Assembly: GCA_035493955.1 (NCBI GenBank)
Contig: DATJHI010000003.1
Span: 1 to 64,000, forward strand
Reading direction: 5' to 3'
DNA: 64,000 bases
Origin: NCED01 sp035493955
GTDB taxonomy: Bacteria > Pseudomonadota > Alphaproteobacteria > Caulobacterales > Caulobacteraceae
Each line of letters starts with the position of its first letter. Within the stretch, counting starts at the first letter, position 1. The notes below the pieces were generated by a model. It ran no database searches, was not told the DNA's origin, and was given only the letters and a program-made list of their open reading frames with translations. Positions 52,091-60,092 of this stretch are shown here, one piece after another. The position numbers and the translations under genes are program-made.

Positions 52091-53428
52091 TCAGGGGAGG
52101 GTCTCGCTGTCGGCGCCCCGCAGGGCCCAGCCCCCGCGCTTGCGCAGGTAGACGACGTAATAGGCCGCGAACAGCGCCATGACCGCGATATTGGCCAAAA
52201 GGCTCGGCCGTCCGATCTCCGGATCGGCCAGGTCGGCCCAGGCCACGGCGGCGAGCGCCGCCAGGGCGCCTGCCGGCGCCAGGGGGAACCAGGGCATCCG
52301 GTAGCCGGCCCCCGCCGTCGATCCGTTGGCCCGGCCGGCGAGGGCCGCGACACAGACCCCGGCATAGACGATCACCAGGCCGTTGGCGGTCAGCATCACC
52401 AGGGCCCTGAAATCGAGCAGGCAGCTGGCCGCGGTCGCCGCGCCCATGATCAGGGCGGCGACCCAGGGCGACTGCAGCTTCGGGTGCACCTGGCCGATGA
52501 TCCGGTTCCAGGCCTGCGGCCACACCCCGTCGCGGGCGCTGGCGTAGAGCTGGCGGGCGTTGATCAGGGCCACCGCGATCATGGCGTTGACGATGGCGAA
52601 GGCGACGCCGACGCTGATCGCCTTGTTCAGCCAGTCGCCTCCGGTCGCCAGGATGAAGGCCGGGATCGGGGCCGGCGCGGCCAGGAAGGCGCGCAGGTCC
52701 CCCGCGCCGGTCGTCACCGCACAGAGGGGACCGAGCTCCGCCACGACCGCGATGGCCAGGGCCCAGAACACCACCCAGGCGATGCGGGTCCGGGCCTCGA
52801 ACATCTCCTCGCCGAAGAAGATGGCTCCGCCGTAGCCGTTGAAGGCGTAGACCGCGCCGGCCGTGGCCGTGCCGATCACGGCCAGCGGCGTGGGGGAGAG
52901 GGTCCCGTCCGCCCCCAGGGCCAAGGGGTGCATGAGGGCTCCGGCGAGATCCCGATGGGCGTGCAGGACGCCTAGCCACGACAGCAGGCCCAGCGCCGCC
53001 AGCTCCACCGCCAGGAAAGCGCCGGTGACCCAGGCGTTGGTCCTTATGTGCAGGGCGGAAAACAGGGTGACTGCGGCGGTGGCCGCGAGGGCCGTCGGCA
53101 GCGCCGGGTCGCCCGGGATCACCACGTCCAGATATTCGGCCAGGCCCAGGGCCGTCACCGCTTGGCCAAGCCCTCCGCCCACGAGGTTGAGGCCCAGGGC
53201 CATGAAGCCCCAGGCCGGTCCCATGGTCCTGCCGATGATCGAATATTCGCCTCCGGTCAGCGGGAAGGCCGAGGACAGTTCGGCATAGACATAGGCCGTG
53301 GCCAGACCCACCAGCGCCGCGGCGAGGAAACAGATGAGGGCGCCCGTGCCGGCCTGGCGGATCACGTCCTGGCCCATGACGAAGACCGAGGCCGCCGGGG
53401 TCACCCCCGACACGGTGATGAGCAGCAC
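52091..53428 (-). CDS. APC-family amino acid/amine permease
   Basis: A 445-residue inner-membrane transporter with about 12 segments. The first reads LITVSGVTPAASVFVMGQDV and contains the substrate-backbone-binding SGVTPAAS pattern. GGEYSIIGRTMGPAWGFM and VYAFNGYGGAIFFGEEM are also APC-like. The GTG at 53428 is the first conventional start, but the next 15 upstream codons in frame (to CTG 53471-53473 after an AGGGAAG site) read like a normal N-terminus (TAAVPLKQSLHRLG). The true start may be the CTG. Substrate unknown. Confidence 0.83.
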   Translation of the reverse strand: MLLITVSGVTPAASVFVMGQDVIRQAGTGALICFLAAALVGLATAYVYAELSSAFPLTGGEYSIIGRTMGPAWGFMALGLNLVGGGLGQAVTALGLAEYLDVVIPGDPALPTALAATAAVTLFSALHIRTNAWVTGAFLAVELAALGLLSWLGVLHAHRDLAGALMHPLALGADGTLSPTPLAVIGTATAGAVYAFNGYGGAIFFGEEMFEARTRIAWVVFWALAIAVVAELGPLCAVTTGAGDLRAFLAAPAPIPAFILATGGDWLNKAISVGVAFAIVNAMIAVALINARQLYASARDGVWPQAWNRIIGQVHPKLQSPWVAALIMGAATAASCLLDFRALVMLTANGLVIVYAGVCVAALAGRANGSTAGAGYRMPWFPLAPAGALAALAAVAWADLADPEIGRPSLLANIAVMALFAAYYVVYLRKRGGWALRGADSETLP

Positions 53429-53539
53429 GCCGAGGCGGTGCAGGCTTTGTTTCAGGGGAACGGCGGCGGTCAGGTCGACTTCCCTTCAATCGAGGCGACG
53501 GCGCCGCTTTCACCACGGCCTCGCGCGAACGTCGACCCT

Positions 53540-54418
53540 TCAGCGGTTCTGAGGTGCGATCATCACCGTCGAACGCGAGCGCAGGAACCTGTATTCGCCG
53601 TCGCGAAGCCGCGTCTCCAAGGCCTCCTTGTAGTCGTGGTAGACCTCGTCGCGGGCGTCCTCGTAGCGTTCCGCCACCGGCCGCTTGTTGTGCTCCATCA
53701 CCAGCAGGTGCGGCGCGCCGGCGACCGTCACCGGGCCGGCGACCTGTCCGTCGGACAGGCGGGCCGCGATCTGGAACAGCGGCCTGCCGATATGCAACTC
53801 GGCCGCGAAATAGAGTTCGGTCCCGTCCAGCTTGCCGGAGTCCGTCAGGCCGTAGGCCGGTTTCACGAGGGCCAGAGGCGTCCCGGCCTTCAGGGCCTCG
53901 GCGGCTTCGGCCATCCGCGCCGGGGCGCCCGGCGCCGGGACCAGGTCGTGCAGGGTCATTTCCCCGACCGACTCATACTTGGCCTTGTGGCTGTCGTAGA
54001 AGGCGCGCAGGCGCGCCTCGGTCGGGGTTTCGGCGGTGGCGTCGACGGCGACCTGCTGCTGCACCGACAGCACGATGGCGTTGCGGATGGCCGGATCGAC
54101 CGCCTGTTCGTTCAGCTCGAGCCCGCGCTGGACGAAGAGCTCCTCACGGATCATCTCGTCCAGGATCTGGCGCCGCTGCTCGGGCGTCGCCTTGTTGAAG
54201 GGGACGCCCAGTTCCATCTCGGTCTGGGCGGTGAAGTCGCTCTGCAGGATCGGACGGCCGTTGACGGTGGCGGCGTCTTCGGGCGGGACCGTCCAGGTGC
54301 TGGGCGCCCGCGTGCTGAACAGGGAAGCCCCCGCCAGCACCAGACCCAGCACGGCCCCGCCGGCGGCCATCAGCAGCGAGACGCGGGACCTCTCGAGCAC
54401 GGTCTTCGCCGACATCAT
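53540..54418 (-). CDS. Membrane-anchored parvulin-like peptidyl-prolyl isomerase domain protein
   Basis: A 292-residue protein. ATG 54418 overlaps the stop region of the cytochrome gene by 4 bases. The N-terminal anchor (about 12-34, VSLLMAAGGAVLGLVLAGASLF) is followed by a SurA/PpiD-like helical chaperone part (VNGRPILQSDF, then DEMIREELFVQRGLELN) and a diverged rotamase_2 domain (about 165-270). It lies in the periplasm. Translational coupling to the diheme cytochrome suggests it folds or matures an electron-transport partner. Confidence 0.78.
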   Translation of the reverse strand: MMSAKTVLERSRVSLLMAAGGAVLGLVLAGASLFSTRAPSTWTVPPEDAATVNGRPILQSDFTAQTEMELGVPFNKATPEQRRQILDEMIREELFVQRGLELNEQAVDPAIRNAIVLSVQQQVAVDATAETPTEARLRAFYDSHKAKYESVGEMTLHDLVPAPGAPARMAEAAEALKAGTPLALVKPAYGLTDSGKLDGTELYFAAELHIGRPLFQIAARLSDGQVAGPVTVAGAPHLLVMEHNKRPVAERYEDARDEVYHDYKEALETRLRDGEYRFLRSRSTVMIAPQNR

Positions 54419-55200
54419 GACGCCCGGGCTCCGGTCTTCGCGGGCTCCGCCCGTTGATGGACAAGGATCGCCAGGGCCCGCACAACCGCGGGATCGAGTC
54501 GCTGGAGCCATGCCGGACATACCCCCGCCCGGCCCTTGGCGATGCTGGTGCGGATGCTGTCGCGGCTGCCGTCGCCATAGAGCCAGAAGCCGTCGGTCAG
54601 ATTGGGCGCGCCGATGAAGCTGTCGCCGCGTCCGTCGCTTTCGTGACAGTCGAAGCATTGGGCCTTGTTGCGGAAAAGCGCCCGCCCGAGCTCGATGTCC
54701 GCGCCGAACCTCGGGCGATGGCCCAGGGCCAGCACATAGTCCGTGACCGCATCCAGCTCATGCGGAGAAAGCGAAGGGATGGCGTAGCGGGCATAGGGCT
54801 TGGCGCGACCGAAGGCCGGCATGTCGGCCTGGTTGCGCCCCCGCGGCGAGCCGGCGCGGACGCCATAGAGGATGGTCTGCTCGATGTCGGAGGTGCGGCC
54901 GCTGCCGAATAGCCAGTCGGCGTCGATCAGATTGGCGGCGCCGGTCCGCGGGTCCCCGCGCATGTCGGCGCCATGGCAGGCGGCGCAGCGGGCGAGATAG
55001 ATCGGCTTGGCGCGGGCCATGGCGAAGCGGACCAATTGCGGGTCCTCCTCCGCGCGGTCGGGGAAGGCCCGGACCAAGCGGGCGTCCATCTCCTGTCGGT
55101 GCAGCAAGCCCGCCCCCAGCGCCCCGCCCAGGACCAGGAGCGCAGTCACGATCCCGACACCTATCCGTCTGTCCGTCCGCCTGATGGGCACGCGCCGCAA
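54415..55200 (-). CDS. Diheme cytochrome c, FixP/CcoP-like tandem domains
   Basis: A 261-residue protein. The N-terminal anchor (about 14-33, GVGIVTALLVLGGALGAGLL) is followed by two class I cytochrome c domains with CAACH (about 72-76) and CFDCH (about 181-185) heme motifs. Axial Met candidates are ADMPAFG in the first domain; none is obvious in the second. Start taken as TTG 55200. The domain order and spacing resemble the CcoP subunit of cbb3 oxidase, but the other oxidase genes are absent. The next gene, the parvulin-like protein, overlaps it by 4 bases. Confidence 0.82.
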   Translation of the reverse strand: MRRVPIRRTDRRIGVGIVTALLVLGGALGAGLLHRQEMDARLVRAFPDRAEEDPQLVRFAMARAKPIYLARCAACHGADMRGDPRTGAANLIDADWLFGSGRTSDIEQTILYGVRAGSPRGRNQADMPAFGRAKPYARYAIPSLSPHELDAVTDYVLALGHRPRFGADIELGRALFRNKAQCFDCHESDGRGDSFIGAPNLTDGFWLYGDGSRDSIRTSIAKGRAGVCPAWLQRLDPAVVRALAILVHQRAEPAKTGARAS

Positions 55201-55341
55201 ACCTCGCTAACGACGGGAGTCGCAGTAGCATTGGCTAAGCTGGCACAAAGTCTTCAGTTGTGGAAATGCGGCGATCCTCCGCTGGCCAAGGTTCGCATGC
55301 TTCTGCGACAATGACCGCGAATGCGCCGGGAGGAGTGAAGA

Positions 55342-57036
55342 ATGACGGGGTCGCTTGGAAGCGATGTGACGGTGGAAACCAAGCTGACCGGATACGATCT
55401 GATCAACAATCCCATGCTCAACAAGGGCACCGCGTTCACCGATGCGGAGCGGGACGCCTTCAACCTTCACGGCCTGTTGCCGCCCCAGGTCGGCGCCCTC
55501 GACGATCAGGTCCGTCGCCGGCTGAAGGTGCTGCGCGCCTTCGGCACCGATTTCGAACGCTACGCCTTCCTTCGCGACCTGCAGGACACCAACGAGACCC
55601 TGTTCTACGCGCTTTTGACCCGCAACCTCGATGAGATGCTGCCCCTCGTCTACACGCCCACGGTCGGCGAGGGCTGCCAGCGGTTCAGCGAAATCTGGCG
55701 CAAGCCCCGCGGCGTCTTCCTCAGCTATCCGAACCGGGGCCGGATCCGCGAGATCCTGTCGGATCAGCGCTTCGACCGGGTGCGGGTGATCGTGGTCAGC
55801 GACGGGGAGCGCATCCTCGGGCTCGGCGACCAGGGCGCCGGCGGCATGGGCATCCCGATCGGCAAGCTGTCGCTCTACACCGCCTGCGCCGGCATCCACC
55901 CGGACGAGACCTTGCCGGTCCTGCTCGACCTCGGCACCACCAACGAGGAGCGGCTGGCCGACCCCCTCTACATCGGCTGGCGGCACGAACGGATCCGGGG
56001 CGCCGAGTACGACGCCTTCATCGAGGACTTCATCAGCGCGGTGATCGAGCGCTGGCCCGACGTGCTGCTCCAGTGGGAGGATTTCGCCGGGGCCAACGCA
56101 AGCCGGTTGCTGGAGCGCTATCGCGACCGGCTGTGCACCTTCAACGACGACATCCAGGGCACCGCCGCCGTCGCGGCCGGAACCTTGATGGCGGCGATCA
56201 ATGTCACCGGCCTGCCCATCGCCGAGCAGCGCATCGCCATGGTGGGCATGGGCTCGGCGGGCAGCGGCATCGCCGGCCTGCTGGTGCGGGCTATGGTCGA
56301 CGCCGGCTTGAGCGAGGCCGAGGCGCGGCTGCGCTTCTTCGGGGTCGGCCACCAGGGCCTGCTGGTGGAAGGGGCGAACGACATCAGCCCGGCTCAGCGC
56401 CCGTTCGTGCGCACGCGGGAGTCGGTCGCCGGCTGGACCCTGCGGGACCCCAGCCGGATTGACCTGTTCGACGTGGCGGCCAACGCCCGGCCCACGGTGC
56501 TGATCGGCGCCTCGGCCCAGGCCGGGGCCTTCTCCGAAGCGGTGGTGCGGGAAATGGCCCGGCACGTCGATCGCCCGATCATCTTCCCCCTGTCCAACCC
56601 CACCTCGCGCAGCGAGGCGACGCCGGCCGATCTGATGGCCTGGACCGAGGGGCGGGCCCTGATCGGAACCGGAAGTCCGTTCCCCCCTGTCGAGGTGGGC
56701 GGCAGGACCGTGACCATCGACCAGACCAACAACTCCTACATCTTCCCCGGCGTGGGCCTCGGGGTGATCGCTTCGGGGGCCAGGCGGATCACCGACGCCA
56801 TGTTCATGGCCGCCGGCCTGGCGCTGGCCGCCCTGTCGCCGACCAGGACCGACAAGACCGGCAAGCTGCTCCCGCCCGTGTGCGACCTGCGCGCCGTGGC
56901 CGTGGCGGTCGCCGCCGCCGTCGGTCGCCAGGCCCAGAAAGACGGAGTGGCCGAACCGATGGCCCCCGAGGTCCTCGACGCCCGCATCGCCGCCCACATC
57001 TGGAAGCCGGAATACCGGCCCTACCGGCGGGTCTGA
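55342..57036 (+). CDS. NAD-dependent malic enzyme
   Basis: A 564-residue long-form malic enzyme (MaeA/SfcA type). GGGAGGAG lies before the ATG. Motifs: VYTPTVGEGCQRF, GLGDQGAGGMGIPIGKLSLY with the catalytic Lys, the metal-site QWEDFAGANA and FNDDIQGTAAVAAGTLM, and the NAD site VGMGSAGSGIAGLL. It converts malate to pyruvate and CO2. Its 3' end overlaps the convergent malate synthase G by 16 bases, so antisense interplay is possible. Confidence 0.93.
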   Translation: MTGSLGSDVTVETKLTGYDLINNPMLNKGTAFTDAERDAFNLHGLLPPQVGALDDQVRRRLKVLRAFGTDFERYAFLRDLQDTNETLFYALLTRNLDEMLPLVYTPTVGEGCQRFSEIWRKPRGVFLSYPNRGRIREILSDQRFDRVRVIVVSDGERILGLGDQGAGGMGIPIGKLSLYTACAGIHPDETLPVLLDLGTTNEERLADPLYIGWRHERIRGAEYDAFIEDFISAVIERWPDVLLQWEDFAGANASRLLERYRDRLCTFNDDIQGTAAVAAGTLMAAINVTGLPIAEQRIAMVGMGSAGSGIAGLLVRAMVDAGLSEAEARLRFFGVGHQGLLVEGANDISPAQRPFVRTRESVAGWTLRDPSRIDLFDVAANARPTVLIGASAQAGAFSEAVVREMARHVDRPIIFPLSNPTSRSEATPADLMAWTEGRALIGTGSPFPPVEVGGRTVTIDQTNNSYIFPGVGLGVIASGARRITDAMFMAAGLALAALSPTRTDKTGKLLPPVCDLRAVAVAVAAAVGRQAQKDGVAEPMAPEVLDARIAAHIWKPEYRPYRRV

Positions 57037-59171
57037 GCCTCTTTCACCCGGGTGCGGGCGGCATGGAGCAGCGGCTCGGTGTAGCCATTTGGCTGGGTCG
57101 ACCCTTCGAACACCAGCGCGCGGGCCGCCTGGAACGCGGTATTGCCGGCCAGGTCGCCCGACATGGGCCGATAGAGCGGATCGCCGGCGTTCTGGGCGTC
57201 GACCTTGGCCGCCATCCGGCGCATCGCCGCCTCGACCTGCTCGGCCGTGCAGACCCCGTGCGCCAGCCAATTGGCCAAGTGCTGGGACGAGATCCGCAAG
57301 GTGGCGCGATCCTCCATCAGGCCGATGTCGTGGATGTCCGGGACCTTGGAGCAGCCGACGCCCTGGTCGATCCACCGGACCACGTAACCCAGGATGCCCT
57401 GGGCGTTGTTGTCCAGCTCGTCGCCCACCAGGTCGTTGGGCCAGTTGCGACCTTCGGCCAGGGGCAGGGCCAACAGGGCCTCGAGGCCGGGGACGGGCGC
57501 GCCCCTGATCTCGGCCTGGCGGGCGAACACGTCGACCATGTGGTAGTGCAGGGCGTGCAGGGTGGCGGCGGTGGGGCTGGGCACCCAGGCCGTGTTCGCG
57601 CCCGAGCGCGGGTGGGCGATCTTCTGCTCCAGCATGTCGGCCATGCGGTCCGGGGCGGCCCACATGCCCTTGCCGATCTGGGCCTTGCCCGCCAAGCCGC
57701 AGGCCAAGCCGATGGCCACGTTGCGCTGTTCGTAGGCGCCGATCCAGGCGGCCGACTTCATCTCGGCCTTGGGCACGACCGGCCCCGCGCGCATCGAGGT
57801 GTGGATCTCGTCGCCGGTCCGGTCGAGGAAACCGGTGTTGATGAACACCAGCCGGTGGCGCACCGCCGCGATGCAGGCGGCCAGATTGGCCGAGGTGCGC
57901 CGCTCCTCGTCCATGACCCCGATCTTCAGGGTGTAGGGCTCCAGGCCCAGCAGGGTCTCGATCGCCCCGAACAGCCGGTCGTTGAAGGCCGCTTCCTCGG
58001 GGCCGTGCATCTTCGGCTTGACGATGTAGATCGATCCGGCGGGACTGTTGACGTAGCGACCCTGCCGCCGAAGGTCGTAAAGCCCGATCAGGCTGGTGAT
58101 CACCCCGTCGAGGAAACCCTCCGGCAGTTCGTCGCCATCGGGCAGCAGCACCGCGGGCGTGCCCATCAGCATGCCGACGTTGCGGACCATCAGCAGGGCG
58201 CGTCCCCGCAAGGAGGCCGGCGCGCCGTTCGGGGCCGTGTAGCTGCGGTCGGGCTCGAGCCGCCGACGCATAACCCGGCCGCCCTTTTCGAAATCGGCCT
58301 CCAGGTCGCCCTTCAGCAGACCCAGCCAGTTGCGGTAGGCCTCCACCTTGTCGGCCGCATCGACCGCGGCGACGGAGTCCTCGAGGTCGACGATGGTGGT
58401 TAGGGCCGCCTCCAGCTGGACGTCGGCCAGGCCGGCGGGATCGGCACGGCCGATGGGATGGGTCCGGTCGATCACCAGCCGGATATGCAGGCCGTGATGC
58501 CTGAACAGCAGCGCGGCGGGAGCGGCGGGATCGCCCTCGTAGCCCGCGAAGGCGTCCGCATCCCTCAGGGCGGGAAAAAGCCGCCCGTCCTGAACGGACC
58601 AGCCGGTCACGTCGGCGTGGGAGCCGGAGGCCAGGGGGACGACCTGATCGAGCAGGGCCTTGGCCCGCGCCACCACCGCGGCGCCGCGTTCGGCGTCATA
58701 GCCCTTGGCCATGGGCCGGTCCTGCGGAATGGCGTCGGTTCCGTAGAGGGCGTCGTAGAGGCTGCCCCAGCGGGCGTTGGCGGCGTTCAGAAGGAAACGG
58801 GCGTTCAGCCCCGGAACCACCAGCTGAGGGCCGGCGAGGCGGGCGAGCTCGTCGTCGACGTTGGGGGTGTCGATCTGGAACGGTTCGGGCTCGTCGAGCA
58901 GATAGCCGATCTCGCGCAGGAAGGCCGCGTAGGCGACCCCGTCGTGCGGCTGGCCGCGGCGGGCGTCGTGCCAGGCGTCGATCTGGCTTTGCAGCCGGTC
59001 GCGTTTCTGCAGCAAGGCGCGGTTCTCCGGCGCCAGGGCGGTGAACAGGCTCGCCGCCCCGGACCAGAACTGTCCGGAATCGAAGTCCAGCCCGGGCAGG
59101 ACCTCGGTCTCGACAAAGGCGGCCAGAACCGCGGCGACCTTCAGCCCCGCGCGATCGACAAAGGCGGTCAT
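57021..59171 (-). CDS. glcB: Malate synthase G
   Basis: A 716-residue monomeric malate synthase G, usual length. ATG 59171 begins MTAFVDRAGLKVAAVLA. Conserved stretches include LLMVRNVGMLM, the acidic EDSVAAVDAADKVEAYRNWLGLL, KPKMHGPEEAAF, MRAGPVVPKAEMKSAAWI and YVVRWIDQGVGCSKVPDI. It condenses glyoxylate with acetyl-CoA to malate, the second step of the glyoxylate shunt. The glcG-like gene is 5 bases upstream on the same strand. Confidence 0.96.
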   Translation of the reverse strand: MTAFVDRAGLKVAAVLAAFVETEVLPGLDFDSGQFWSGAASLFTALAPENRALLQKRDRLQSQIDAWHDARRGQPHDGVAYAAFLREIGYLLDEPEPFQIDTPNVDDELARLAGPQLVVPGLNARFLLNAANARWGSLYDALYGTDAIPQDRPMAKGYDAERGAAVVARAKALLDQVVPLASGSHADVTGWSVQDGRLFPALRDADAFAGYEGDPAAPAALLFRHHGLHIRLVIDRTHPIGRADPAGLADVQLEAALTTIVDLEDSVAAVDAADKVEAYRNWLGLLKGDLEADFEKGGRVMRRRLEPDRSYTAPNGAPASLRGRALLMVRNVGMLMGTPAVLLPDGDELPEGFLDGVITSLIGLYDLRRQGRYVNSPAGSIYIVKPKMHGPEEAAFNDRLFGAIETLLGLEPYTLKIGVMDEERRTSANLAACIAAVRHRLVFINTGFLDRTGDEIHTSMRAGPVVPKAEMKSAAWIGAYEQRNVAIGLACGLAGKAQIGKGMWAAPDRMADMLEQKIAHPRSGANTAWVPSPTAATLHALHYHMVDVFARQAEIRGAPVPGLEALLALPLAEGRNWPNDLVGDELDNNAQGILGYVVRWIDQGVGCSKVPDIHDIGLMEDRATLRISSQHLANWLAHGVCTAEQVEAAMRRMAAKVDAQNAGDPLYRPMSGDLAGNTAFQAARALVFEGSTQPNGYTEPLLHAARTRVKEAQTRR

Positions 59172-59176
59172 CCCGA

Positions 59177-59611
59177 TCAGCCCCGGCCTTCGAGGCCGGC
59201 GGCGGCCGCACCGGCCAGGGCGCACAGCTCGTCGTTGTCGGAGGTGTCGCCGGTGATGCCGATCGCGCCGATCACCGTGTCGCCGCGGGCGACCAGCACG
59301 CCGCCCGCCACCGGCACCAGGCCGTTGGAAGCGATCCCGCCCAGCGAAGCGACGAAGCTCGGCCGGTCCGCCGCCATCTCGCCGATCTTGCGGGAGGAAA
59401 TCCCCAGGTCCAGGGCTCCGGAGGCCTTGGCGATGGCGATCTGCGGACGCAGGTTCGAAGCGTTCTCAGGCCTCTGCAGCGCCAGGATGTGACCGCCGGC
59501 GTCAAGCACCGCAACGGTCAGCGGCTTCAGCCCCCGCTTTTGGCCTTCGGCGAAGGCGCCGACGATGATCCGGTTGGCTTCGTCGAGAGTCAGACGAGCG
59601 GCATTGCTCAT
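59177..59611 (-). CDS. glcG: GlcG/HbpS-family heme-degrading-like protein
   Basis: A 144-residue single-domain protein. AAGGAA precedes ATG 59611. LTVAVLDAGGHILALQR and VPVAGGVLVARGDTVIGAIGITGDTSDNDEL are the GlcG/HbpS signatures. The family lies beside glycolate/glyoxylate genes (glcG-glcB), as here, where the gap to malate synthase is 5 bases. Its biochemical role in this operon is unclear. Confidence 0.88.
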   Translation of the reverse strand: MSNAARLTLDEANRIIVGAFAEGQKRGLKPLTVAVLDAGGHILALQRPENASNLRPQIAIAKASGALDLGISSRKIGEMAADRPSFVASLGGIASNGLVPVAGGVLVARGDTVIGAIGITGDTSDNDELCALAGAAAAGLEGRG

Positions 59612-59675
59612 GAAAAGTTCCTTTGAGTCGCCCAGCTTAGCCGAGGCGCAGGTCCCCGCGCGACGCGCCTAGCCG

Positions 59676-59728
59676 ATGAGGTTTGAAAGCCCCGCCTGAG
59701 AGGCGAGCTAAACGATTGGAGCCCTCAT
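59676..59728 (-). promoter_or_regulatory. Structured leader candidate upstream of glcG-glcB
   Basis: Nested pairings: ATGAG (59676-59680) with CTCAT (59724-59728), GTTT (59681-59684) with AAAC (59710-59713), GC (59689-59690) with GC (59707-59708), and CGCC (59693-59696) with GGCG (59702-59705). On the minus strand it would sit in the glcG 5' untranslated region, about 65-117 bases before the start. It matches no riboswitch family I can recall. Confidence 0.45.
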
Positions 59729-59840
59729 GGAAAGTCGGGGAGGACCTCCCTCCCCAAATTCGCCGGGCCGCTGCCCGCGGGGTCAGCCCGCATGGGCGCG
59801 GCGGCCGTGCCCACCGTCATTGATCCTTGCCTGGAAAGTT

Positions 59841-59872
59841 GTCCTGGACGGTCCGAGTGGACCGTCCAGGAC
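59841..59872 (-). terminator. Perfect 14-bp hairpin terminating the aceA unit
   Basis: GTCCTGGACGGTCC (59841-59854), loop GAGT, GGACCGTCCAGGAC (59859-59872). It begins 11 bases after the small-ORF stop on the minus strand. It marks the end of the isocitrate lyase/small-protein transcript and separates it from the glcG-glcB unit. Confidence 0.85.
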
Positions 59873-59883
59873 CACGGCGGTGG

Positions 59884-60057
59884 TCAGACGAGGTTGTCGT
59901 CCGTCTGGGCGCGGGCCTTCTTGTAGAGCCCGTCCGCCAGCCGGTTCATCTTCTCGATGGCCTCGTCATAGAGCTTGCGCAGCTCCTCGTGGCCGGGCGT
60001 CTGGTCCCGGCCGGCGCGGAGCTGGTGGATGAAGCTGTCGACGCTGCGGTGATACAT
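59884..60057 (-). CDS. 57-residue small protein downstream of isocitrate lyase
   Basis: An ATG at 60057, preceded by AGGAG at a good distance, opens 57 codons ending TGA at 59884-59886. The protein begins MYHRSVDSFIHQLRAGRD, runs through EELRKLYDEAIEKMNRLADG and ends KKARAQTDDNLV. It is mostly one amphipathic helix with a basic C-terminal turn. It lies 35 bases after the aceA stop and before the shared terminator, so it is almost surely co-transcribed with aceA. No family known to me. Confidence 0.72.
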   Translation of the reverse strand: MYHRSVDSFIHQLRAGRDQTPGHEELRKLYDEAIEKMNRLADGLYKKARAQTDDNLV

Positions 60058-60092
60058 CTTCGTCTCCTATGGTTTCGGGGTTGAACCTGGGG

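Noticed and set aside
59727..60032. Plus-strand open frame starting at an ATG after GGAG
   Set aside because: Pro/Arg/Gly-rich translation, crosses the strong hairpin and overlaps the better-supported 57-residue gene.
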